Shown here one piece after another: positions 9,143 to 17,392 of a stretch of 36,908 nucleotides of DNA (the first letter of the stretch is position 1; the number at the start of each line of letters is the position of its first letter). Origin of the DNA: Chloroflexota bacterium (GTDB lineage Bacteria; Chloroflexota; Limnocylindria; Limnocylindrales; CSP1-4); the NCBI GenBank assembly GCA_025358515.1, contig JANYJG010000005.1:68779-105686 (forward strand). The letters run 5' to 3'. Made by a program: the position numbers and the translations under genes. Below the pieces are notes generated by a model. The model saw only the letters and a list, made by a program, of their open reading frames with translations, did not search any database and had not been told where the DNA came from.

Positions 9143-11077
9143 CTACTCGGCCGCTATCAGGAAGCGGTAGTGAGGCTGCCCACCGGCGATGACCTCGACT
9201 TCCACGTTTGTGCGCCACTCGCCAATGCGCGCGGCCACAGCGTCCGCGTCGTCGTTTTCGACTCCGGCACCGTAGTACACCGAAATAAGCTCGAAGCCCG
9301 GTTCCAGCGCCTCCAGGGCTGCCAGAATCGCTTTCACCGAATCGTTGTTTACCGCCAGAAGACCGTCATCCGGATCGAGCACGATGGTCTGGCCTTTGCG
9401 GACCTTGTGGCCGCCGACCACGGCGTCTCTGACGGCCTCAGTGACCTGCAGCGTCTGCACCGCTCGCCCGGCCATGGTCATGACTTCCGCGTTGGCCGTG
9501 GCATCGCGATTGGGGTCCAGGGCAAGCAGAGCGGCGAAACCCTCGGCCGCATTCCGGGTCGGGACCACGCGGACCTTGTGCGTGGTCAACTCCGAGGCCT
9601 GACGCGCCGCCAACAGGACATTCGGGTTGTTGGGCAGGAGCAGGATCTCATCGGCGTGGATCCGCTCCACGGCATCGAGCAGCTCGCCCGTGGAGGGGTT
9701 GTTGCTCTGCCCTCCTCGAACGACTGCAGCGACACCGTATGAGGCGAATATACGGGCCAGGCCGTCTCCGGCAGTGACCGCGACCACAGCCAGCCGCGCC
9801 GGCGCCATGGACTCCAACGACGTGTCGTCCTGGGCGGCGCCGCCGGTCGGGCCCCCGAGTCCGTTTCCGTCCGACCCGGCGGAGCCACTCGATGCAGGGC
9901 CGCCGGTCGAGGCTGGTCGGTAGGTGCCGATGTCGACGTGCGGACGTCCGTCGAGGTGGCCAGCGTGACCGAACGATTCGCGATGGCCCTGAGGTTCCAC
10001 GCGCGCGCCCTCCGACATGCCGGCGGCCTGAGGGGTGCCAACCCCTGACTCCGTGTGGCGTTCCATGACACCCTGAGCCTGCGCGTCGAGGTTCTCCACC
10101 GTGATCCGAGTCAGCGACCCGAGGCCCAGACCCATGGCGATGACCAGATCGGGTCGATCGTTGTGGATGTGGACTTTCAGCGATCGCGCGTCACCGGCCA
10201 CCAGGACCGATTCGCCGATCCCCTCCAGGGCGGCCCGTAGCCCCTCCACGTCGATCAGCGTCGCACGTGACTGCAGCATAAACATCGTCTCGTAGCCGAA
10301 CCCCTCGTTGGCGGTCGGCGACGCTGGTGCGGTCGGCTGCGACGCTGGTGCGGCCGGCTGCGACGCTGGTGCGGGCCGCGTGACGTCCGGTTGCGACGCG
10401 ACGGCCGCCGATCCGACCTTTATCCCGGCGCTCGTGTGCGACCGCAAATACAACAGCGTTCCCTCCAGGAGGTAGTAAAGGCCCTGACCGCCGGCATCGA
10501 CAACGCCCGCGTCACGAAGCACCGGCAGCAGCGACGGCGTTCGGGCCACGGCCTCGCGGGCTCCGTCGACGGCCGCCGTAAGCACGTCCTGCAGGTCTCC
10601 GCCCTCGTCAGCGGCAGCGACGGCGGCTTCCGACGCTTCCCGGATAACGGTGAGGATCGTGCCTTCGACCGGCTTGACGACCGCCTTGTAAGCGGTAGCG
10701 GTTCCCTGGTTCAGGGCACGCGCCAACTCCTGGCCCCCAAACGTGTGCCTGCCACCGAGTCCCTCCGCCATACCTCGGAAGATCTGCGAAGAAATCACGC
10801 CGGAATTGCCTCGAGCGCCCATCAGCGCCCCAAAGCTGATCGCGGCGGCCACCCGCTCCGCCGACCACTCCGACAGTCGCGCCTTGGCGAGACTACTTTC
10901 CACCTCGGCCAGAGCTGCCCGTACGGTCGCCAGCATGTTGCTGCCGGTATCGCCGTCGGGCACAGGGAAGACGTTCAGGGCGTCGACCTCGTCAACGTGG
11001 GCGGCCAGGTTGTCCACCGCGGCCCTTAACGCCGCCAGCAGCCCGGCTCCATCGCCGGATCGACGCGTCATCGGCAT
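9143..11077 (-). CDS. DAK2/DhaL-domain protein (FakA/YloV-like fatty acid kinase family)
   Basis: NVFPVPDGDTGSNMLATVRAAL...FGALMGARGNSGVISSQIFRGMAEGLGG is the DAK2 signature; encoded between recG and asp23/rpmB. Confidence 0.9.
   Translation of the reverse strand: MPMTRRSGDGAGLLAALRAAVDNLAAHVDEVDALNVFPVPDGDTGSNMLATVRAALAEVESSLAKARLSEWSAERVAAAISFGALMGARGNSGVISSQIFRGMAEGLGGRHTFGGQELARALNQGTATAYKAVVKPVEGTILTVIREASEAAVAAADEGGDLQDVLTAAVDGAREAVARTPSLLPVLRDAGVVDAGGQGLYYLLEGTLLYLRSHTSAGIKVGSAAVASQPDVTRPAPASQPAAPASQPTAPASPTANEGFGYETMFMLQSRATLIDVEGLRAALEGIGESVLVAGDARSLKVHIHNDRPDLVIAMGLGLGSLTRITVENLDAQAQGVMERHTESGVGTPQAAGMSEGARVEPQGHRESFGHAGHLDGRPHVDIGTYRPASTGGPASSGSAGSDGNGLGGPTGGAAQDDTSLESMAPARLAVVAVTAGDGLARIFASYGVAAVVRGGQSNNPSTGELLDAVERIHADEILLLPNNPNVLLAARQASELTTHKVRVVPTRNAAEGFAALLALDPNRDATANAEVMTMAGRAVQTLQVTEAVRDAVVGGHKVRKGQTIVLDPDDGLLAVNNDSVKAILAALEALEPGFELISVYYGAGVENDDADAVAARIGEWRTNVEVEVIAGGQPHYRFLIAAE
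10319..10381. repeat. Three tandem ~21-bp units inside the DAK2 gene
   Basis: Plus-strand units cgacgctggtgcggtcggctg / cgacgctggtgcggccggctg / cgacgctggtgcgggccgcgt, encoding an (x)APASQP linker on the minus strand. Confidence 0.85.
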
Positions 11078-11087
11078 GCTCGCACGG

Positions 11088-11531
11088 TCACCGCTTAGAG
11101 CGGCCTCTCGCTGCCGTCTCCTCCGCGCCTGCTTCAGCCGGCAACGGCTCTACCTCGGTAACCTCTATTTCGTGCGCCCTTTCGACGGCGGCGGGCAGGT
11201 GACGCAATCCATCGACGTGGATGGCGAGCGTCGCAACCTCCACCCCGACGGCCTGACGCAGCGAATAGCGGACGGCCGAATCGACCTGACGAGCGACCTC
11301 CGCGACCGGGACACCGAAGGCGACGGTCACATACAAGTCCAGGATCAGGCCACCATCGTTGGACAGTCGAATACCCGACCTATCGAGGCCGAGCCAGCGC
11401 AGCAGCCGTCGCGAAAAAGACGGATCGGCAAAGCCGGTCACGCCATAACTGCTCTGGACGGCTGTCCGGACGATATCGGCGATGGCTCGGCGGGTCACGA
11501 TTGACCGGCCTGCCACCGAACGCTTGGACAT
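11088..11531 (-). CDS. Asp23/Gls24 family protein (second copy)
   Basis: VTRRAIADIVRTAVQSSYGVTGFADPSF...DGGLILDLYVTVAFGVPVAEVARQVDSAVRYSLRQAVGVEVATLAIHVDGL. Confidence 0.82.
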   Translation of the reverse strand: MSKRSVAGRSIVTRRAIADIVRTAVQSSYGVTGFADPSFSRRLLRWLGLDRSGIRLSNDGGLILDLYVTVAFGVPVAEVARQVDSAVRYSLRQAVGVEVATLAIHVDGLRHLPAAVERAHEIEVTEVEPLPAEAGAEETAARGRSKR

Positions 11532-11569
11532 ACGTGCGCGACCTCCGAGTCTGGGAGGCTGAGACGGTG

Positions 11570-11578
11570 TGCTATCAT
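11570..11578 (+). promoter_or_regulatory. Putative extended -10 (TGCTATCAT) upstream of rpmB
   Basis: tgctatcatac about 60 nt before the rpmB ATG; an identical 11-mer lies upstream of rpsF. Confidence 0.5.
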
Positions 11579-11638
11579 ACCGCCCCGGTCGTCCCCGGTT
11601 GGGGTTGCCTTCATTTACTACGTATTCGAGAGGACCTT

Positions 11639-11836
11639 ATGGCTCGCTCCTGTGCTGTCTGCGGGAAGGTCTCAATGGACGGCTTCAACCCGCAGTCGTC
11701 CGGAATGAACCGGGTCCGCGCACATCGTCGCTACCAGCCGAACCTGCAGAAGACCACGATCCAGGTCGGCGGCAGGCCCGTCAAGGCACTTGCCTGTACG
11801 CGCTGTCAGCGCACTCTTTCCCGCGCCGCTCACTAG
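11639..11836 (+). CDS. rpmB: 50S ribosomal protein L28
   Basis: MARSCAVCGKVSMDGFNPQSSGMNRVRAHRRYQPNLQKTTIQVGGRPVKALACTRCQRTLSRAAH. ATG at 11639 with upstream GAGAGGA; divergent from asp23. Confidence 0.95.
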   Translation: MARSCAVCGKVSMDGFNPQSSGMNRVRAHRRYQPNLQKTTIQVGGRPVKALACTRCQRTLSRAAH

Positions 11837-11935
11837 AACACCCCGCCGGGTCTTCCGGCCAGCGCACCTTCGCGGCGTCGAGCCTCAGGCTCGGCGCCGA
11901 TTGCGTTTTCGGGGCCTTAGGCGCGCCGCCCAATG

Positions 11936-12412
11936 TCATTCTTGGGTAGAAGCCTTGGGCAGGATGGCTAATTCGTCGCTGTCCAGCCAGATCGTGAACG
12001 GGCCGTCGTTTACGAGGTCCACCTCCATGTGCGCCCCGAATCGGCCCCGCTCCACTGCCACGCCCCCAGCGGCCATGGCGTCACAGAAAGCGAGGTACAG
12101 TCGCTCGCCAAGCACCGGCCCGGCGGCACCCCTGAAGGACGGTCGGCGCCCCTTGCGGGCATCCGCATAGAGCGTGAACTGACTGACCACCATGGCCGCG
12201 CCCCCGACGTCGGAAATGGACAGATTCGTCAGGCCGTGTTCGTCGGCGAAGATGCGCAGCCCCACGACCCTGGCCGCAAGCGCCGCCGCAACTCTTTCGT
12301 CATCCTTGGGGGCCACGCCGAGCAGGATCAGTAGCCCGGCCCCGATGGCTCCGACGCGCTGTCCGTCGATCCGGACTTGCGCGCTCGATACTCGCTGAAG
12401 AAGCGCCCGCAT
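11936..12412 (-). CDS. dtd: D-aminoacyl-tRNA deacylase
   Basis: MRALLQRVSSAQVRIDGQRVGAIGAGLLILLGVAPKDD...GGAAMVVSQFTLYADARKGRRPSF. Confidence 0.96.
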   Translation of the reverse strand: MRALLQRVSSAQVRIDGQRVGAIGAGLLILLGVAPKDDERVAAALAARVVGLRIFADEHGLTNLSISDVGGAAMVVSQFTLYADARKGRRPSFRGAAGPVLGERLYLAFCDAMAAGGVAVERGRFGAHMEVDLVNDGPFTIWLDSDELAILPKASTQE

Positions 12413-12422
12413 CCGCCGGGCC

Positions 12423-13724
12423 TCAGCGGCTCACTAAGCCGGCCGCGCCCCGCCAAAGGCCGCCCAGAAGGGCAAGCCATGGGACGAGGTACAGGGCACT
12501 CTGCGAGCCGCCGAGCCAGCCCATGGTGTTCATGCCATAGGCAAACAGGGCCCCGACACTCGCCACGACCAGGCCTTGGATCACTAGCTCCCAGCGCACG
12601 TGCCGGCCGAGGCGGCGCAAGGCGCCGACCTCGCCTTCGTCCTCGGCCTCCACGACGGCCTCGATTTCCTCGTCGGCAACCTGCCCGATGAAGCGCCTCG
12701 CCCACCGAGGTCCGTGCAGGACGGCTACATAGGCGGCGACGGCATACGCGACTCCGCCGACGATATCGAAGACCCAATGCTCGCCCAGGTAGACGATGGA
12801 GAACCACACGCATGCCGTGTAACCGAGCATCAACCAGCCGGCCCGCGGGAAGGCCCGCCGGGCGAACAGGAAGGCCAGGAAGGGGTAAGCGGCGTGCAGC
12901 GAGGGGAAGGCCGCCACGTCGTTGGAGCTGATGCTGTATAGCGAGTACGAGTAGAAGTAATTCCCGAAACCGAATGTGTGAGCCAGGCCCTGAAATCCCG
13001 TGTCTCGAAGGTGGAGGATGCCGCTGGCGTAATTGAACTTCTCGGCCCACCACGGCGGCGCAACGGGCAAGAGCAGATAGGTCACGAACGCGGCCATGGA
13101 CAGAACGATCAGCGCGGCCACAAAGTCGTAATAGTGGCGCCGCTGGTGGATCCACAGCAGGAAGCCGGCTGCCAGCGGCAGCGGGAAGTGAAGGAAGTAG
13201 AAGACAACCGATATGGTGGCCAGGTTGTCGTAGACAGGATTGGCCTGGGTCCACACCGGGCCGGAATGGAAGAGGCCCTGCAGCCAGACCGTGGGCAGAC
13301 TACCCAGGCCGATGACTCTCTCGATCGAGATCACGTCGGTGACGTGAATCGGCAAGCCGAACTTGTCGGCATAGCCGCGCATCAGTTCATAGGCGAAGAA
13401 CAGCGCCAGGAACGGGATCCAGTCGCGCACGAACAGCTTGCCGCGGCCCAGCAGCAAGGCCGCGAGGCCGAACGCAACAACAACGAGTTCCGGAGTGACG
13501 GAGATGCCCCGCGCGATCATGAGGAACGACAGCAGCACGGCGTAGGACGCAACCGCGGCCAGCAGCACCTTGTCGTTACGGCGACCAAGGTGGGCGTGGG
13601 GTACGCCGGAGGCGCCATCTATGGCGTCCGAATCGATGGTCCTCGGTGGCTCTTCCGGCCCGTCCGGCATCGCGCCGCTGGCGGCGGGCATGACGGCGCC
13701 GCCTGAGGGCGTTTCGTCAGTCAT
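12423..13724 (-). CDS. PAP2-superfamily / inositolphosphotransferase-like integral membrane phosphatase
   Basis: Multiple TM stretches; AAFPSLHAAYPFLAFLFARRAFPRAGW and GEHWVFDIVGGVAYAVAAY match PAP2 catalytic motifs (PSLHA, GEHWxxDxxxG). Confidence 0.85.
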   Translation of the reverse strand: MTDETPSGGAVMPAASGAMPDGPEEPPRTIDSDAIDGASGVPHAHLGRRNDKVLLAAVASYAVLLSFLMIARGISVTPELVVVAFGLAALLLGRGKLFVRDWIPFLALFFAYELMRGYADKFGLPIHVTDVISIERVIGLGSLPTVWLQGLFHSGPVWTQANPVYDNLATISVVFYFLHFPLPLAAGFLLWIHQRRHYYDFVAALIVLSMAAFVTYLLLPVAPPWWAEKFNYASGILHLRDTGFQGLAHTFGFGNYFYSYSLYSISSNDVAAFPSLHAAYPFLAFLFARRAFPRAGWLMLGYTACVWFSIVYLGEHWVFDIVGGVAYAVAAYVAVLHGPRWARRFIGQVADEEIEAVVEAEDEGEVGALRRLGRHVRWELVIQGLVVASVGALFAYGMNTMGWLGGSQSALYLVPWLALLGGLWRGAAGLVSR

Positions 13725-14427
13725 GCCGTTTAGCCTCCAACCGAGCCGCCCTGAAGCCCTCGTCGGCGAGGGTCTTTATGCGGGTTATCTCATCGCTGAT
13801 GTCGCGACCCTTCTTCCATAGCGTGGATCCGACGACCAGCACGTCCGCGCCCATCCTGCCGCACATGGCCGCCGACTGGCGATTGACGCCGCCATCCACG
13901 TGCACCTCGCCCGGAACTGCCCGTCCGGCAAAGATCGTGTGCGCCGGCAGGATCTTCTGGGCCGCATCCGCCATGAACTCCTGACCACCGAAACCGGGCT
14001 CAACGGTCATGACCATGACGATGTCAAGCAGATCGCGAAATGGATCCAGGGCACTGAGCGGAGTGGCGGGCTTTATAGCCAGTCCCGCCGCCCGTCCGGC
14101 CTTGCGAATCTTGATCAGGGTGGGCTCGATGGGCTCCTCGACCTCCACGTGGAAGGTGATGGAGTCGCAACCGGCGTCGATGAATTGGTCCATGTAGCGG
14201 CCCGGCTCGGAGATCATGAGGTGAGCGTCGAAGGGCTGTTTGCCGATCTTCCGAAGGCGCTTGATGATGCCGGGCCCAAGAGTGATGTTGGGCACGAAGT
14301 GGCCGTCCATGACGTCGATGTGGATCCGGTCCGCGCCGGCCTTGAGAACCTTGCGGCATTCGGCAGACAGGCTGGACAGGTCCGAGTCCAGGATGCTGGC
14401 GGATACCAGAACTCGTGACTTACTCAA
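13717..14427 (-). CDS. rpe: Ribulose-phosphate 3-epimerase
   Basis: VSASILDSDLSSL...GADRIHIDVMDGHFVPNITLGPGIIKRLRK...VMTVEPGFGGQEFM...VHVDGGVN. Confidence 0.97.
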   Translation of the reverse strand: MSKSRVLVSASILDSDLSSLSAECRKVLKAGADRIHIDVMDGHFVPNITLGPGIIKRLRKIGKQPFDAHLMISEPGRYMDQFIDAGCDSITFHVEVEEPIEPTLIKIRKAGRAAGLAIKPATPLSALDPFRDLLDIVMVMTVEPGFGGQEFMADAAQKILPAHTIFAGRAVPGEVHVDGGVNRQSAAMCGRMGADVLVVGSTLWKKGRDISDEITRIKTLADEGFRAARLEAKRHD

Positions 14428-15767
14428 CGCGACCGGCCCTTGGGTGTGGCCCCGGCGACGGCGTTAGCCAGCGCGGCCGGCAGGTTCTCCGCGCTGCGAT
14501 CACCGCGCAGGGCGGCCTCGCTCTGGCGGACGATGGCATCGTGGCGGCGCGCAACCGCAACCGGCGTGGGCTCCCCTGCCCGATTCGCGGCCAGCTGGCC
14601 GCAGGCGGCCCCGGCGTCCTGGCCTCGATTGGCGCGGATAGTGACGCCGATGCCACCCTGTTTGACTCGCGCGGCGAACTCGGCGACCCGCACGGGATCG
14701 CTGCCCTGCCAGGGCGTGTGCGCAACCGGGTTCATCGGAATCAGGTTCACGTGCGCTAGGTCCCCTCGCAGGAGTTTGGCCAGGGCGTCGGCATCGACTT
14801 CTGAATCGTTCACGCCGGAAATCATCACGTACTCGTAGCTGACGCGCCGGCCGGTCACGCGCGCATGGTCCCTGGCCGCGGCAATGACTTCCGCCACGGG
14901 CCAGCGACGGTTCAGCGGCACGAGGACGTCCCGTAGCGGGTCTCGGGCGGCATGGAGACTGATCGCCAGGGTGAACTGCGGTCCCAGGGCCGTCAGACGC
15001 CGGATCCCTGGCACCACGCCCGACGTCGAGACCACCACGTGGCGTGCCCCCAGACCGAACCGATCCGGGTCCGCCAGCGCGGCCACGGCCTCCAGGACAC
15101 GGTCCAGGTTGAGCAGCGGCTCGCCCATGCCCATGAAGACGACGTTGGTCAGGTGAGCTCCGGGCCTCGTCTTGGCCATGTGCCGGGCTGCGTGCCGGAC
15201 CTGATCCAGGATCTCGGCGGTGGTCAGGTCGCGTCCAAACCCAAGCTCACCGGTGGCGCAGAACGGACATCCGACGGCGCATCCGGCCTGGCTCGAGATG
15301 CACAAGGTGTGGCGTTCGCGATGGTCCGGCCGGCCGCCGGGGCCCTGGAGACCGCGGGCCGGATAGTGCATCAGCACGGACTCGATGAGGGCGCCGTCGG
15401 AAAGCAGGTGCAGCGTCTTCTCGGTCAGGCCGCCATCGGCGACCTTGATTTCGTCGGCAACGATGGTGTCCAGGCGAAACGCCCGGTCAAGACGCGTCCT
15501 GAGCGCAGCCGGCAAAGTCAGCAGCTCGTCGGCCGAAGTGGCCAGTTGACGCCACACGCCGTCGCGAATCTGGGCGGCGCGGTATGCCGGCTGACGCTCG
15601 TCCTTTAGCCACCGTTCCAGCTGGCTCTGATCGAGCCCGGCCAGTCCCGGGCGCGAATCGATAGCGGCGTGGGCAGGCCTCGGCCGGGGCGCGGGAGTCG
15701 CGGAGTCGGCGGGCGGCTCGCCGATTGGGTTGCCGATCGGATTACCGGTGTCATTGGGAAGGCTCAC
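14424..15767 (-). CDS. rlmN: 23S rRNA (adenine2503-C2)-methyltransferase RlmN
   Basis: Radical-SAM CISSQAGCAVGCPFCATGELGFGRDLTTAEILDQV; GMGEPLLNLDRVL; VSTSGVVPGIRRL; LAISLHAARDPLRDVLVPLNRRWP. Confidence 0.97.
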   Translation of the reverse strand: MSLPNDTGNPIGNPIGEPPADSATPAPRPRPAHAAIDSRPGLAGLDQSQLERWLKDERQPAYRAAQIRDGVWRQLATSADELLTLPAALRTRLDRAFRLDTIVADEIKVADGGLTEKTLHLLSDGALIESVLMHYPARGLQGPGGRPDHRERHTLCISSQAGCAVGCPFCATGELGFGRDLTTAEILDQVRHAARHMAKTRPGAHLTNVVFMGMGEPLLNLDRVLEAVAALADPDRFGLGARHVVVSTSGVVPGIRRLTALGPQFTLAISLHAARDPLRDVLVPLNRRWPVAEVIAAARDHARVTGRRVSYEYVMISGVNDSEVDADALAKLLRGDLAHVNLIPMNPVAHTPWQGSDPVRVAEFAARVKQGGIGVTIRANRGQDAGAACGQLAANRAGEPTPVAVARRHDAIVRQSEAALRGDRSAENLPAALANAVAGATPKGRSR

Positions 15768-15848
15768 AGGCCCGCGATTATCGCACGCCGCCGGGGATGT
15801 TCCGCGCCGCGGCGACCCGCAGCAATGGGAAGGGCGTCCGTCTGAGTC

Positions 15849-16829
15849 CTATTCAACAACCTTTACGCCGATTACCTGGTAGCCGCGGCGGAACTCGGCC
15901 GAGGTCATACGCCGCTTACCCGCAGGTTGCACGTCGCCCAAACACAACCGACCCTCGCCAGTTGACAACGCCAGGCCATCTCCTTGTGCAGCCAGCCTGC
16001 CTGCTTCTTCGCCGGGCTCGCCGGGGGCGATAGTCGCGGACCACACGATCAGCCGGCCCACCACGGAGTCGAGGTACGACCCAGGCCAGGGTTGATACGC
16101 CCGAATCTGCCGCTCCAGCTCCACTGCGGCACGTTGCGGGTCCAGCCGGCCGTCCTGGCGGCGCAGCGGGCGCGTCAGAGTCACTCCCTCGGAAGGCTGA
16201 GGCGTTGCCGCCAGCCGGCCGGCCAGCCAATCCGGTAGAGCGCGGCGGAGCAGCCCTGCGGCGGCAACGGCCGCCCGTTCTTCCAGGGCCGGCGCGGTAT
16301 CGTCCCCTCGCACCTCCAGCGGCTCCACCGCCACGACCGGGCCGGCATCCATTTCTTCGGTAACGACCATGAGCGTCACCGCCGAGTGCCGGTCCCCCGC
16401 CAGGATCGTGGCCGGAATCGGCGCCGCTCCCCGGTGACGCGGCAGCGCCGAGGGGTGCAGGTTGAGGAAGCCGCGGGGTGGCAAGTCCAGCAGCACCCGA
16501 GGGATCAGCTGGCCGTAGTCCGCCAGCACGATCAGGTCCGGGGCGATCGCTTGCAAAGCCGCCACGGAGTCTGGCGTTCGAACGCGAGCCGGCTGGATGA
16601 GCGGCAGGCCCAATTCCCTCGCTCGCGCCGTCACGGGGGTCGCGGTAGGGATTGCCTTGCGCCCCACCGGCCGATCCGGCGCGGACACCACGGCTTCGAT
16701 CCGAACGCCCGGCAAGGACGCCAGCGCATCGAGGATGGGGACGGCGAACGAGCCGCTGCCGAAGAAGACGGTCCGGGCCACCAGCGAGGATCCGGGGGTT
16801 GATCTCCCCGTCCCCGCCAGGTCGCTCAC
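15849..16829 (-). CDS. fmt: Methionyl-tRNA formyltransferase
   Basis: VFFGSGSFAVPILDALASL...LPPRGFLNLHPSALPRHRGAAPIPATILAGDRHSAVTLMVVTEEMDAGPVV. Confidence 0.96.
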   Translation of the reverse strand: MSDLAGTGRSTPGSSLVARTVFFGSGSFAVPILDALASLPGVRIEAVVSAPDRPVGRKAIPTATPVTARARELGLPLIQPARVRTPDSVAALQAIAPDLIVLADYGQLIPRVLLDLPPRGFLNLHPSALPRHRGAAPIPATILAGDRHSAVTLMVVTEEMDAGPVVAVEPLEVRGDDTAPALEERAAVAAAGLLRRALPDWLAGRLAATPQPSEGVTLTRPLRRQDGRLDPQRAAVELERQIRAYQPWPGSYLDSVVGRLIVWSATIAPGEPGEEAGRLAAQGDGLALSTGEGRLCLGDVQPAGKRRMTSAEFRRGYQVIGVKVVE

Positions 16830-17344
16830 CCTACCGCGACGCGGGCTGCCGCCTCGGAGCCTTCTTCGTCGTCGTCGTCATGCTCGGTGGAGATCAGGTC
16901 GTCCATCGAATCGAGGTAGTCGATGTACAGCTTGCCGTCCAAATGGTCGATCTCGTGCTGGAACGCCCGGCCCAACAGGCCGCTGCCTGCAACCTTGATC
17001 TTTCTGCCGGCGCGGTTCTGGGCCACGACCCAAACCTTCTCGCGGCGCGTAACGTAGGCGACGTAACCTGGAATAGAAAGGCAGCCCTCGAGGTCGCGAT
17101 CGTCGCCGTCGGAACGGACGATGCGCGGGTTCACCAGCTCGTGCAGTTGATCCTCGACCTTAATGACGCAGGCTCGAACGGGCTCGCCCAGCTGCGGCGC
17201 AGCCAGACCCACGCCCGGAGCCTGGCGCATGGTCTCTCCCAGGTCGTCCAGCAGTTCGTGCAGGTACTTGCCGAAGCTGTCGACGGGGTGGCCTTTCAGG
17301 CGTAGCCGAGGGTCACCTAGCAGAACAATGGGTCGGACGCTCAT
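16826..17344 (-). CDS. def: Peptide deformylase
   Basis: APGVGLAAPQLGEPVRACVI; EGCLSIPGYVAYVTR; FQHEIDHLDGKLYIDYLD. All three PDF motifs are present. Confidence 0.97.
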   Translation of the reverse strand: MSVRPIVLLGDPRLRLKGHPVDSFGKYLHELLDDLGETMRQAPGVGLAAPQLGEPVRACVIKVEDQLHELVNPRIVRSDGDDRDLEGCLSIPGYVAYVTRREKVWVVAQNRAGRKIKVAGSGLLGRAFQHEIDHLDGKLYIDYLDSMDDLISTEHDDDDEEGSEAAARVAVG

Positions 17345-17392
17345 GGGCCGGAGTATACCGATTGATCGGCCGGAAGCGCCCTGGGCACTTGC

